Source: Leptospira sp. (GTDB lineage Bacteria; Spirochaetota; Leptospiria; Leptospirales; Leptospiraceae). Taken from it: DNA of 64,000 bases. The stretch spans positions 26,804 through 90,803 of the forward strand of contig JAACWH010000024.1 in the NCBI GenBank assembly GCA_009991425.1, in the 5' to 3' direction. The translations under genes and the position numbers were made by a program. Within the stretch, counting starts at the first letter, position 1; each line of letters opens with the position of its first letter. The notes beneath the pieces were generated by a model. That model saw nothing but the letters and a program-made list of their open reading frames with translations, made no database searches and was not told the origin of the DNA. Positions 47,206 through 56,885 of this stretch are shown here, one piece after another.

Positions 47206-50073
47206 TTAGAACCTCAGGTCTCCAATTCCGAATACAAACTGGAAGGCCTTATCATCTTCATAGAAAGAAAAAGGACGTTGAGAGACTCCCGTATAACGGA
47301 TCTTCTGTGCGAAGTATAATCTTAATGGTAGAACAGGAATTTGAACTCTTAAACCGATTCCCCAGGAATATCTAAAATTATCGAATGCTAAATTTCTTCC
47401 AGATAATACTAATCTACCAGGATCGTTTACATCCAATCTAGACTGCGGAAGTCTCCTTCCACTTAGTGAATCGTAATTTTCTAATAGATAGGTCTCAACT
47501 GGATTTCTAGTTCTGGCATCATAAACACTTTGGTCATAGGCATCAAAAAAGTCTTTTCTTTCTCCCACTGCTCTATTGATTTCTTCAAACATAGAGCCAC
47601 CGTCAAAAAAGACTACTAACCAAAGTAAAGAGGGTTCAATAGGAAATCTTAATTCTGATGTAAACAGAACACGACTATTAGCGCCATCTTTCCATTCATC
47701 AGGGTAGTATTTATCATCAAAAAACCAGCCTCGAAGAGATTCATAACCACCTAAGAAAAGTCTATCTTGCACTTGAATGTAAGGAATTTTTTCTTTATCT
47801 TGGTTTCTATATTTTGGAGTTCTTTCAAAAGTGAAGACGGACGAGGTTCTAAATTGCTGAACGACCCTCCATCTTCTTAATGCATTGGATCGAATCAAAC
47901 CAAATAAGGTATAATCGAACCATGTATGATAGTATTCAAATAGAGGATTGTATTGGTCAAAATGACTTTGTCCTCCTAAAAACTGACCAACATTATCTAT
48001 AGAAAATTGTCCTAAAAAACCTTGGGTTGTGTTGAAAATATTATCTCTGTTATCATAAGATAGTCCGTTGGTAAGTTGAGATCTAAATTGCCAGCCTAAA
48101 TTAACCTCTGCTAATACTTGGTCTGACACTAGTGAAGAAGGACGGGAAGATGTAAAAAAGCTTGGACTGTATCTATGGAAATGTGTCCAGTTAATTAAAA
48201 ATCGATGGCCTAGACCAACACTTACACCAATACCGGATCTGTCATAAGTTGCTCTTTCTTTAATTGCTTGGTTATTGTTCTCGGTTATAGATGCTGCCCC
48301 AACATTTAAGGTTCTACTTGAGTAAAACATACTTAAAGTCAAAGACCAAGGTTTATCATAAATCCAAGGTTCAGTCCATGATAATTGGAAGAATCTCCTA
48401 ATAGGTCCAAATTCCAATCTACCATTTACTTGCTGTCCAGTTCCATTTAGGTTATTTTCACCTAATTGCGTAAAGATGGAAAATCCGGTAATAGTTCCAT
48501 ATCCACCACCCATAGAAACTGTTCCTGTAGGTTGTTCAAGAACTTCTATAATCAAGTTCATCTTGGTTTCATCCGAACCTGGGCGCATGTTAAAGTTGAC
48601 TTCTTTAAAATAACCTAAGTTAAAGATCCTTTCCCTGGATCTATTTACTAAGGTCGAATTAAAAAGATCCCCTGGCTTAAAAAGCAATTCCCTTCGTATA
48701 ACTCTATCTAAAGTCTTTTTATTTCCTTTAATAATAACATTTTCTATGTATGCTAAATTGTTCTCTCTGATTGAAAAATCAACATGAACAAACTTTTTTC
48801 CTCTTAAGGAAGGTTCCTTGTCATATAAATCACGAAGTTTTTTAATATTGAGATCTTTAGATTCTTGCTTACACTCCTCAATATTTGCTTTTGATTTACT
48901 GTCACAGTTTTCATAGGATTTAAGATTTGCATCGGTAAGTTCAACATACCGTCTTCTTGGAACAACTTGTGCAAATAAATATCCTTTTGTTGAATAGGAC
49001 TCGTTAACAAAACCTCTATCACGGAAGAATTTAGTTTCGTCGAAAACATCACCCACGTCTCCATCTGTGAATTCAAAATTATCTAAAAAATAATTTGTTT
49101 CAAAAACTGGTTTTAGTTCATCTTTCGGTGTTCCAGGAGGATTGTTTTCTTTATTTAAATACAAAGGATTATTATCAGGACCTAAGGAAAAGTCGTGATT
49201 CATTCCATAACCATTGAAGTAATATCTTTCACCTTCAACGATCTTATAATTTACGATAATAACTCTTTTATCTTTTTTTAAGATGCTTTCCCATCTAATT
49301 TCCCAATTGGTTCCATCAAGGGAAAGCTCAGCGTCTATATATCCTTTAGATTTTAATAAACCAACTATTTTATTTTTATCAGTTTCAAATGAGGATTCTT
49401 TAAAAGTCCCGCTTTCTAAAAATCCGGATTCTTTTAATTCTAAAACATTAAGAATTTCATAGGTATCTATTTCTTTGTTCCCAAAAATATTTATCTTAGA
49501 TACAGGAATATCCTCTCCTTCATCAATTATAAATTTAACTATAACAGTATTTGTCTCTTCATCAACTTCGCTTATGTCTACTTTAACATAAGCCATAAAG
49601 AAACCTTCATCTCTATATTTTTTTAAGATTAATTCTTTAGCTGTTGCTACCTTTTTAGGATTTATAATTTCATTTTCTTTTACAGGAATTTTTTCTCTTA
49701 GATCTGAAGGAAAAACTTCATCAGCACCTATAAATTCAATTTCCTTTACGCGAGGTCTTTCTTTTAGAATAAAAAATATTTTTACTCCCTCACCATCTTG
49801 TTCTGCTTGCGCATCTATAAAAAAGAAATTACCAGAAGCAAATAAAGTCTTAAGATCTTCATTTAACATTTTCTCAGTAAGAACAGAACCTATCCTCATC
49901 TCAATCATATCTAATATATCTTCAGATGTTGTATTCTTATTTCCTTCGAATACAATACCTGTTATCTTCTTGTCTATGAACTTTGATCGATCAGAAAATA
50001 GATTATTTGTGTTTAATATATAAATTAAACTCAAAAGTAAACCTATGGATAATAATTTATATGATGTTTTCAT
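47206..50073 (-). CDS. bamA: Outer-membrane assembly protein BamA
   Basis: The 955-residue protein has a signal peptide, about five POTRA domains (starting KITGIVFEGNKNTTSEDI; last VKEVNFNM-type segment near residue 460) and a C-terminal 16-strand Omp85 barrel. It carries the loop-6 motif SLRGW (family LRG[FYW]) and a C-terminal strand ending in Phe. It inserts outer-membrane proteins. It is about 145 residues longer than E. coli BamA, with extra sequence in the later POTRA region (about 260-420). I prefer the ATG at 50073 over a TTG two codons upstream. Confidence 0.95.
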   Translation of the reverse strand: MKTSYKLLSIGLLLSLIYILNTNNLFSDRSKFIDKKITGIVFEGNKNTTSEDILDMIEMRIGSVLTEKMLNEDLKTLFASGNFFFIDAQAEQDGEGVKIFFILKERPRVKEIEFIGADEVFPSDLREKIPVKENEIINPKKVATAKELILKKYRDEGFFMAYVKVDISEVDEETNTVIVKFIIDEGEDIPVSKINIFGNKEIDTYEILNVLELKESGFLESGTFKESSFETDKNKIVGLLKSKGYIDAELSLDGTNWEIRWESILKKDKRVIIVNYKIVEGERYYFNGYGMNHDFSLGPDNNPLYLNKENNPPGTPKDELKPVFETNYFLDNFEFTDGDVGDVFDETKFFRDRGFVNESYSTKGYLFAQVVPRRRYVELTDANLKSYENCDSKSKANIEECKQESKDLNIKKLRDLYDKEPSLRGKKFVHVDFSIRENNLAYIENVIIKGNKKTLDRVIRRELLFKPGDLFNSTLVNRSRERIFNLGYFKEVNFNMRPGSDETKMNLIIEVLEQPTGTVSMGGGYGTITGFSIFTQLGENNLNGTGQQVNGRLEFGPIRRFFQLSWTEPWIYDKPWSLTLSMFYSSRTLNVGAASITENNNQAIKERATYDRSGIGVSVGLGHRFLINWTHFHRYSPSFFTSSRPSSLVSDQVLAEVNLGWQFRSQLTNGLSYDNRDNIFNTTQGFLGQFSIDNVGQFLGGQSHFDQYNPLFEYYHTWFDYTLFGLIRSNALRRWRVVQQFRTSSVFTFERTPKYRNQDKEKIPYIQVQDRLFLGGYESLRGWFFDDKYYPDEWKDGANSRVLFTSELRFPIEPSLLWLVVFFDGGSMFEEINRAVGERKDFFDAYDQSVYDARTRNPVETYLLENYDSLSGRRLPQSRLDVNDPGRLVLSGRNLAFDNFRYSWGIGLRVQIPVLPLRLYFAQKIRYTGVSQRPFSFYEDDKAFQFVFGIGDLRF

Positions 50074-50093
50074 TCTCAACAGATTGAGAATCC

Positions 50094-50531
50094 TCAGTTA
50101 CTTGAAGTTCCCTTAACCATAGCTAAGTTGAACCGGCTTACACCTGCGGAATTTACCGAATCAATTACTTTAACTACTGTTTGATAGCTGGCTCCACCAT
50201 CACCACGAATGATGACTCTGTTTTTCTTGGGGTCTCTATCCTTCTCTGGTCCGAGAAATGCATTGATTCTATCAGTCAATTTCTCAAGAGGTACAGATTC
50301 AGTATCCTTATCTAGATATATTTTACCTTGTTTATCCACAGTAATTATTAATTCGTCTTGGTTCTTTTCTTTTGCTACACTGGAAGATCTCGGCAGTTCA
50401 ACTTTTAAAGATGTGTTCTTTTCAAGGGTAGCATTCATCAAGAAATATATTACAATAAAAGAAATAACATCAATTAAAGGTGCTAATTCAATTTTATCGT
50501 GTGTTCCAGATGATTTTCTAAACTTCATCAT
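50094..50531 (-). CDS. exbD: ExbD/TolR-family biopolymer transport protein
   Basis: The 145-residue protein has one membrane helix with the proton-pathway Asp in [16 protein letters not shown], then a periplasmic domain with the [11 protein letters not shown] and [19 protein letters not shown] segments of ExbD. It couples proton flow to TonB or Tol energy transfer. exbB overlaps by the arrangement TAAATGATG. The partner (TonB or TolA) is not in the window. Confidence 0.95.
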   Translation of the reverse strand: MMKFRKSSGTHDKIELAPLIDVISFIVIYFLMNATLEKNTSLKVELPRSSSVAKEKNQDELIITVDKQGKIYLDKDTESVPLEKLTDRINAFLGPEKDRDPKKNRVIIRGDGGASYQTVVKVIDSVNSAGVSRFNLAMVKGTSSN

Positions 50532-51179
50532 TTATTTTTTATCTACTAAATATATTAAAAATTGATTGGAAAGATTTTCGATTTCAGTAATGCGATCTTC
50601 TTTAACTCTTACAAGATAATTGTAAAAAACATAAGCTGGAATTGCAACAGCTAAGCCCATTGCTGTAGTGATGAGTGCTTCAGAAATACCAACTTCTGCT
50701 CCTTTAGTTCCTGCTCCTTCCGCAAATGATCTTATGATACCCAATACAGTTCCTAGGACTCCTAAGAGTGGAGATACAGTTGCAATAGTTCCAAGTGCAG
50801 CCAAAAATTTTTCCATCATACGAATCTGACGGTATCCTTCTGTCTGCATATCTTCTTCTATATATAAAGAATCTCTACGTCTACCTTCAATACCTACTTG
50901 AAGAACCATAGAGGCTGGACTTTGGCTTTTTTTCTGGAGTAAGTCCTTCGCTTCATCCCATTTTTTTTCTCTTATCAATTCCTTAGATTTTGCATAATCA
51001 TCTGGTTCAATGGGTTTTAATTTCCAATAATACACCATTCTTTCGATGACAATTGTAAGCATTATGATTGAGACCATTACAATAATAACAGGGATTGTTT
51101 CTGGTGGAACAGAGGATATAAGAGAGTCGGATTTAGCTAAAAAAAACATACCTAGTTTGTATGGTTTCAAAAAGAACAT
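50532..51179 (-). CDS. exbB: ExbB/TolQ/MotA-family proton channel protein
   Basis: The 215-residue protein has three membrane segments (about 28-48, 125-150, 170-190) and the typical core [24 protein letters not shown] and [21 protein letters not shown]. With ExbD it forms the proton channel that drives TonB-like transport. The start may be the ATG at 51179 or another 30 bases downstream; neither has a strong ribosome-binding site. Confidence 0.95.
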   Translation of the reverse strand: MFFLKPYKLGMFFLAKSDSLISSVPPETIPVIIVMVSIIMLTIVIERMVYYWKLKPIEPDDYAKSKELIREKKWDEAKDLLQKKSQSPASMVLQVGIEGRRRDSLYIEEDMQTEGYRQIRMMEKFLAALGTIATVSPLLGVLGTVLGIIRSFAEGAGTKGAEVGISEALITTAMGLAVAIPAYVFYNYLVRVKEDRITEIENLSNQFLIYLVDKK

Positions 51180-51257
51180 CTATTGCCAAACAAAATTTAG
51201 CAAAAAAAATGCCCACAGTCTTAAAACTAAGTGCAGAATTTAAATACAGAGAGCGAA

Positions 51258-52967
51258 TTAACTTGCCTTTCTTTTTAATAGAACCTTGGCATGTTCCACA
51301 GCCGCTTGAGTGACTTCTTTACCAGAAATCATTTTAGCTAGCTCTAATGGTTTGTTTCGATTGCTTACTGGACGCACTTTTGAAAATGTTCTTCCATCTC
51401 GAATTTCCTTTTCAACTTTCCAATGTGTTTCTGCGACAGCAGCAATTGGTTGTGAATGTGTAATTACAAGTATTTGAGAATCCCTGCTTAATTTTTCGAG
51501 ACGATCTGCCATGGAAACAGCTCCATCACCACTTACGCCCGAATCAATTTCATCGAAGACTAGTAGTTTATGGGAAGAATGAGCTTTGCCCATTACACTG
51601 CGAATTGCGAGCATGATTCTTGATATTTCACCACCAGATGCTACTTTACGTAAAGGTCTAGGCTTTTCACCCGCATTGGCGGAAAAGTAAAATTCAGCTT
51701 GGTCTAGACCAGATGAGAGCAAGACATAATTTTTTTCCCCTTCTCTAAGCTCGCCTTGCGGATCTTCTTCCCATCGAAGTACGATTTGTAGTCTAGATCC
51801 CTTCATTCCAAGTATTTCTAATTCTTTTTGGATTTCTTCTTCAAAATGAGATAATCCCATTCTCCTAGCCTTAGAAAGATCCATAGCAAGTTTTTTGATT
51901 CTACTTAAAGATTCTGAATACTCAGCACGAATAGTATGGATAGTTTCTTCTGTTTTTTCAATGGATTCGAGTTCCTTCTTCCAGGATGGGATTTGTTCTA
52001 ATATTTCTTCAATACTGAGATTGTATTTTTTCTTTGTGCGTAAAAGGTCTTTGATTCTAAGTTGGACACCATCTAGTCGATCCGGTGAAAAAAAGACTTC
52101 TTCTTCCTCTTCTCTGACAGTAGCTTTAATTGATTTTAATTGTTCATATACATCTTTTAGTTCTATATGAATCGATCCAAATTCATGATGAATTCCTGCG
52201 ATTTTTTCAGAGGCTTGAAGAATGCTAGGAAAACTTTGTAATACAGATTCTTCTGATTCATACAAAAGACTTGAAATTGTTCTAAAATTTTCAAAAAGCT
52301 TCTCGCCATGACTCAGTAGATTTTCTTCTTTTTCCAATTCTTCTAATTCACCTTCTTTAGGTTTAAGTTGTTCTAATTCATGGATCTGAAATTTCAATTG
52401 ATCGGCTCGTATTTTTCGCAATTCATCTCGAGTTTCTAAATCAGCAAGTTTCTTCTTACAGGATTTGTAAAAAGTAAATGAGGCTTTCATTTCTTCTCTT
52501 AAATGCTCTAATCCAGCATGGCGGTCTAAAAATTCTAATTGGTTTGTCTTATCCAATAAATACAGTTGTTCATTTTGGTTATGGATATCACAAAGAGTTG
52601 ATCCAAATTCTCGAAGTAGAGTAAGAGACGCTAAAGACTCTCCTATAAATATTCGAGATTTTCCGTCTTTGGAAACTTCTTTACTGATTGAAATTTCATT
52701 AGATTGGTATTGGATTCCCTTTTCATTGAGCCAATCTTTTGCATTGAGGTTCTTTGATAAATCAAAACGAGCTTGGAGTATATATCTATCTTTCCCTTGT
52801 CTTATATTACTTGTAGAACATCGTCCTCCAACCAAAGATGAAATGGCATCTAGAATTAAGGACTTCCCTGATCCTGATTCTCCTATCAATACAGATAAAC
52901 CTTCTTGGAAGTTTAATTCCAACTCTTCAAATAATGCAAAATCTTTAACATACAATGACTGAATCAT
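51258..52967 (-). CDS. recN: DNA repair protein RecN
   Basis: The 569-residue SMC-like protein has Walker A IGESGSGKSLIL (about 27-38), two long coiled-coil stretches around a central region, and C-terminal signature LRKVASGGEISRIMLAIRSV and Walker B LLVFDEIDSGVSG. It supports double-strand-break repair. An AAAGGAGAG ribosome-binding site lies seven bases before the ATG. It may be transcribed together with exbBD. Confidence 0.97.
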   Translation of the reverse strand: MIQSLYVKDFALFEELELNFQEGLSVLIGESGSGKSLILDAISSLVGGRCSTSNIRQGKDRYILQARFDLSKNLNAKDWLNEKGIQYQSNEISISKEVSKDGKSRIFIGESLASLTLLREFGSTLCDIHNQNEQLYLLDKTNQLEFLDRHAGLEHLREEMKASFTFYKSCKKKLADLETRDELRKIRADQLKFQIHELEQLKPKEGELEELEKEENLLSHGEKLFENFRTISSLLYESEESVLQSFPSILQASEKIAGIHHEFGSIHIELKDVYEQLKSIKATVREEEEEVFFSPDRLDGVQLRIKDLLRTKKKYNLSIEEILEQIPSWKKELESIEKTEETIHTIRAEYSESLSRIKKLAMDLSKARRMGLSHFEEEIQKELEILGMKGSRLQIVLRWEEDPQGELREGEKNYVLLSSGLDQAEFYFSANAGEKPRPLRKVASGGEISRIMLAIRSVMGKAHSSHKLLVFDEIDSGVSGDGAVSMADRLEKLSRDSQILVITHSQPIAAVAETHWKVEKEIRDGRTFSKVRPVSNRNKPLELAKMISGKEVTQAAVEHAKVLLKRKAS

Positions 52968-53113
52968 GTTAAGCTCTCCTTTGTTTGCTATACATATGAT
53001 TATGCAATGTAATAAATAGTCAACATAAATATAGTAATATTTTTAAAAAAAATTCAAATTGGATTTATTTTTTGAATAGAATTCTTGACTTTTAGTTTAA
53101 AATTAGTCTTTAT

Positions 53114-54772
53114 ATGACTCATTCAAAATCACTAGGTAAATACTATCTCGTAGAAGGGATTCCTATTTTTCACAATTTAACTGAGTCTGAAATAGATTTT
53201 GTAGCTGATAAGATCCAAATTTTAGAATTCAAGAAAGGTGAACTTATCTATGAAGAAGGAAAATCTGATCCTTATTTTTTTGCCATTACACATGGTCTTA
53301 TTGAAGTTTTTAAATTAAATTCAGCTAATAAAGTGGAAATAGTAGAAATACTAAGAAAGGGTGATTACTTCGGAATAATTTCACTTCTTACCAATCAACC
53401 ACATTCTACAAGTGCTAGATGTTTGGAAGATACAAGAATTCTCAGAATGAATCCAGAGGATTTCAGAAAGGTAATCCATGATATACCTGCTCTAGGTCAT
53501 TATTTTAGTAAAATTCTTTCACTTTCATTGAAAAGAGGTGATTCTAAGGGCATTGATGATATTCGAAATACTACTTTTGCCTATTGGGGTGTGGAATCAG
53601 GTTCAGAAAAGTTTCTTCAACCTTTAATAGGATATACAGAAAAGATTTCTCAGAAACAACCAATACTACTTAAATTTCAAAGAAATAAAAATGACCACTC
53701 ATCTCAATCATACACCAAAATTTATAATACTATTTCCAAACCAAGAATTAGAGAAATCTTAGAAAGCTATATAACAAAGTTTGAATATGTATTTCTGGAT
53801 CTTACAGATACCTCACCTGAAATTCGTAGAACATTATTAGAATTCATAGATTGCATCTATTTGGAAGATGGCATTCTTAGTGAAACGGACCAGCATAGAA
53901 TCAAAACCGATTTTCTAAATTTACAGATAGAAAGTGTTGAAGTTGAAGATGTAAAAATACGGAGTCTCGCTAGAAAAATTTCAGGAAAAAGGGTTGGTAT
54001 TGCCTTAGGCGGTGGAGCTGCTTTGGGACTTTCTCAGATTGGAATCTTGAAAGTTTGCCAAGAAGAAAATCTAGAATTCGATATGATTTCTGGAACAAGC
54101 ATAGGGGCAGTTATTGGCGCGTATTGGGCTGCTGGTTTTCCATGGGAAGTTCTTTTAGAAGTAATTACTGAGTTTGATTCCTTTTTCAAATTTTTTAAAT
54201 TCATGGATTTTTCTTTCCAAAAAGGAATCTTCTCAGGTAAAAACATTCGCACGCTTTTAGAAAAGCATTTAAAGGGTCTAACTTTTGCTGACTTAAAAAT
54301 TCCCTTAAAGTTAATCGCCTGTGATATTATTTCAAGAACAGAAGTCGAGCTCTCAGAAGGTAATCTTGTGGATGCTGTCATGGCATCAGTTGCTATACCT
54401 GGAGTCTTCTCGCCCATTCATATGCCAGACGGTAGGGTTTTGGTGGATGGCGGAATTGTGAATCCTTTACCCGTTTCTAGCTTATCAAAGGAAGGAATCA
54501 CTAGGATTATTGCAGTAAATTCTATGCCTTCTTCGCGAATAGCAGTCAAAGCGAATGATAAAAATCCATCAATTATGGATATTATTGTTAACAGTTTATA
54601 TTCTCTTCAGTATAGAATTGGTAAGTATTCTGCACAAGAAGCAGATGTTTATATCAATCCTGTAATGGAAAATTCTTCATGGTATGAATTCTATCGTGGT
54701 AAAGAATTCATGGAATTTGGAGAAGAAAATACACGGGAATTGCTTCCAGAAATTAAAGAACTTTTTGAATGA
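53114..54772 (+). CDS. Cyclic-nucleotide-binding patatin-like phospholipase
   Basis: The 552-residue protein joins an N-terminal CRP-type nucleotide-binding domain (about 20-130; KKGELIYEEGKSD, LRKGDYFGIISLL), a middle Rossmann-like region and a C-terminal patatin domain. The domain has oxyanion loop ALGGGAALG, nucleophile S329 in GTSIG, and catalytic D445 in VDGGIVN. The layout is that of bacterial NTE-type lysophospholipases, possibly regulated by a nucleotide. The R of the usual cNMP phosphate-binding cassette is not clear (TSARC at about 99-103), so cAMP binding needs proof. The ribosome-binding site is poor. Confidence 0.9.
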   Translation: MTHSKSLGKYYLVEGIPIFHNLTESEIDFVADKIQILEFKKGELIYEEGKSDPYFFAITHGLIEVFKLNSANKVEIVEILRKGDYFGIISLLTNQPHSTSARCLEDTRILRMNPEDFRKVIHDIPALGHYFSKILSLSLKRGDSKGIDDIRNTTFAYWGVESGSEKFLQPLIGYTEKISQKQPILLKFQRNKNDHSSQSYTKIYNTISKPRIREILESYITKFEYVFLDLTDTSPEIRRTLLEFIDCIYLEDGILSETDQHRIKTDFLNLQIESVEVEDVKIRSLARKISGKRVGIALGGGAALGLSQIGILKVCQEENLEFDMISGTSIGAVIGAYWAAGFPWEVLLEVITEFDSFFKFFKFMDFSFQKGIFSGKNIRTLLEKHLKGLTFADLKIPLKLIACDIISRTEVELSEGNLVDAVMASVAIPGVFSPIHMPDGRVLVDGGIVNPLPVSSLSKEGITRIIAVNSMPSSRIAVKANDKNPSIMDIIVNSLYSLQYRIGKYSAQEADVYINPVMENSSWYEFYRGKEFMEFGEENTRELLPEIKELFE

Positions 54773-54784
54773 TTGAAAATTGAT

Positions 54785-55774
54785 TTACTCTCTATCTGGT
54801 GATAGAATTACAAAATTTTTAGGTTCTTTAGCCTGCTCGGTGACAAAACTATCAACTGGCAATTTCTCAGCGTAACTAATGGCAGCAGCAACTATCATAC
54901 CAGTTGTTATTCCTACTGGTAATCCTTCTTTTTCCATCAAATCAGATTGGTAGTGGATTGCTACTTCCTTTGAGATAGACAAGAATTCATCAACTACTGT
55001 AGGATCAAATATTTCTGGTAAGTTAAGTTTCTTTTTGAGAATGAAGTGATCATGAAATATTGAATTTTCAAAACCACTGAGTAGAACCTTTGTAGTTCGA
55101 GATTCTTTCATCGACCTTAGATAACGACCTACACCAGTTACACTAGCTCCAGTTCCTCCACCAGTAATTAAGAAATCAACTTTTCCAACTAGGTCTCTAT
55201 ATATTTCAGGTCCAGTAGTATTAAAATGTTGGTTGGGATTCGCCATATTTCTTGTTTCATCAGGATACCAATAATTTGTATCTTTTGACTTTTGTTTTAC
55301 GAAATCCAGAGGATCTAAATCAGTATATTCGATCTCAGCACCATAATGAGTTAATTTATATGTTTCAGTCACAGGAATTGATTTCGGAAGAGCGCAAATA
55401 ACTTTATAGCCTAGTGTCCTTCCTGCCCAAGAAATTGATACGGAAGATGAACCTGTTCCTGTAATAAGGATTGTTGAACCTGGTTTTAATTTTCCACGTC
55501 TTTCGGCATCTCGAATCATGCCTACAGAAGACCTGTCTCTGAGGCTTCCGGTTGGATTTTGAAATTCTGCTTTTAAATAAAATTGGATACCAGGGATATG
55601 GGAACCAATTTTATTCAAACGAATTAAAGGAGTATTGCCCACTAAATCAAGAATGGAATTCTTAATTGGGGTAGCAACGTTTAGTTCTTTGCCAAAGACT
55701 CCTTGGATATCATTTAAGGCAGTTAAGATGCCATTTCCAAACTCATCGATTGATCGTGAAATGCCATCAAACAT
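54785..55774 (-). CDS. Cysteine-synthase-like protein lacking the PLP lysine
   Basis: The 329-residue fold-type II PLP-family protein resembles CysK/CBS: VGNTPLIRLNKIG, FQNPTGS.., the GGGTGASVTGVGRYLR phosphate loop and a VGITTGMIVAAA end. Two active-site features are altered. The Schiff-base lysine of the family's SxKDR motif is Arg79 (SLRDR, codon AGA at 55538-55540), and the substrate loop TSGNTG reads TGTGSSS. It also has an N-terminal extension of about 38 residues. Cysteine synthesis by the standard route is unlikely; a regulatory or binding role is possible. It lies three bases after an FKBP gene. Confidence 0.85.
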   Translation of the reverse strand: MFDGISRSIDEFGNGILTALNDIQGVFGKELNVATPIKNSILDLVGNTPLIRLNKIGSHIPGIQFYLKAEFQNPTGSLRDRSSVGMIRDAERRGKLKPGSTILITGTGSSSVSISWAGRTLGYKVICALPKSIPVTETYKLTHYGAEIEYTDLDPLDFVKQKSKDTNYWYPDETRNMANPNQHFNTTGPEIYRDLVGKVDFLITGGGTGASVTGVGRYLRSMKESRTTKVLLSGFENSIFHDHFILKKKLNLPEIFDPTVVDEFLSISKEVAIHYQSDLMEKEGLPVGITTGMIVAAAISYAEKLPVDSFVTEQAKEPKNFVILSPDRE

Positions 55775-55777
55775 AGA

Positions 55778-56209
55778 TTATCTTACTTTTAGTAATTCAA
55801 CTTCAAAATGAAGCACCGAATTTGCTGGAATCGAGCCAACATTTCTTGCTCCGTAACCAAGACTTGGTGGTATTACCAATTTGCGGATACCACCCTCTCT
55901 CATCTTTAGAACTCCCTTGTCCCAACCTTGGATTACTTGGCCTTCCCCTAAAATAAAAGTAAATGGAGTTCCTCTATCTCTTGAGGAATCAAATTTTGTT
56001 CCATTTTCTAATTTGCCAACGTAATGAACTGTGACCTGAGTTCCTTTCAAAGCTTCTTTACCTTTTCCAATTTTCACATCTTTGATTCCTAAGCTTTGGG
56101 CATACAAACCAATTGATGAGAGTAAGATTACAGCGAAAAGTAAAGTTTTGTTTCTTGAGATTGTAAATTTATTTTTTAATAAGTTGTAGTATTGATTATT
56201 TTCATTCAT
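55778..56209 (-). CDS. FKBP-type peptidyl-prolyl isomerase, exported
   Basis: The 143-residue protein has a membrane/signal segment (about 21-37, ending LYAQ) and a complete FKBP domain with [40 protein letters not shown] and [16 protein letters not shown]. It should speed proline isomerisation in the periplasm. The cytoplasmic extension before the signal (about 20 residues) is unusual; a start further down cannot be excluded. Confidence 0.93.
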   Translation of the reverse strand: MNENNQYYNLLKNKFTISRNKTLLFAVILLSSIGLYAQSLGIKDVKIGKGKEALKGTQVTVHYVGKLENGTKFDSSRDRGTPFTFILGEGQVIQGWDKGVLKMREGGIRKLVIPPSLGYGARNVGSIPANSVLHFEVELLKVR

Positions 56210-56260
56210 TCTATAAGTATCCTTTCTAATTTTATTCGTAGCTTAATCTTTTAGACTAAT

Positions 56261-56884
56261 CTAAGTAGTCTGGTAGAGCCAAGGTTGACTTGATTTTTGC
56301 TTATTTTCAAAAGAACTAATGTTCGATTCAAATCTTAGAGTCAGTCCGATATCGTCCCAACCATTCAATAGATTTTCCTTACGGACAGGATCCACTTCGA
56401 AAGTATATTCTTTTCCATTTTCAGCAAAAACTTTCTGGGAAGGAAGATCGACTGTAATTTTAGCTCCGACATTTTTTGTAACATATTCAAAAAGTTCATC
56501 GATCTCTGAGGATTTTAGAACTACAGGAAGCATTCCGTTTTTAAAGCAGTTATTGTAAAATATGTCTGCATAACTGGGAGCCAAAATAGATCGAAAGCCA
56601 AAATCTTCTAAGGCCCAAGGAGCATGCTCTCTTGAAGATCCACAGCCAAAATTATCTCTAGTAACTAAAACGGAAGCACCTTTGTATCTGTCTTGGTTGA
56701 GTTCAAATTCTGGATTGACTTTTGTTCCTTCATCATCTAGAAATCTCCAATCATGAAATAGGTGAATTCCGAAACCAGTCCTTTCAATTTTTCTAAGGAA
56801 TTGCTTAGGAATGATTGCATCCGTATCAATATTTGCTCTATCGATTGTTACAGCTAGACCTTCGTGTTTAACAAATGCTTTCAT
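56261..56884 (-). CDS. leuD: 3-isopropylmalate dehydratase small subunit
   Basis: The 207-residue swivel domain protein contains [25 protein letters not shown] and [11 protein letters not shown]. With LeuC it isomerises 2-isopropylmalate to 3-isopropylmalate in leucine synthesis. It starts one base after leuC. The rest of the leucine operon (leuA, leuB) is not here. Confidence 0.97.
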   Translation of the reverse strand: MKAFVKHEGLAVTIDRANIDTDAIIPKQFLRKIERTGFGIHLFHDWRFLDDEGTKVNPEFELNQDRYKGASVLVTRDNFGCGSSREHAPWALEDFGFRSILAPSYADIFYNNCFKNGMLPVVLKSSEIDELFEYVTKNVGAKITVDLPSQKVFAENGKEYTFEVDPVRKENLLNGWDDIGLTLRFESNISSFENKQKSSQPWLYQTT

Positions 56885-56885
56885 C

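Noticed and set aside
53085..53114. TTGACT with CTTTAT or TTTATA 17-18 bases later before the patatin gene
   Set aside because: A promoter here would start transcription after the ATG; no alternative start codon is near, so chance AT-rich matches are likelier.
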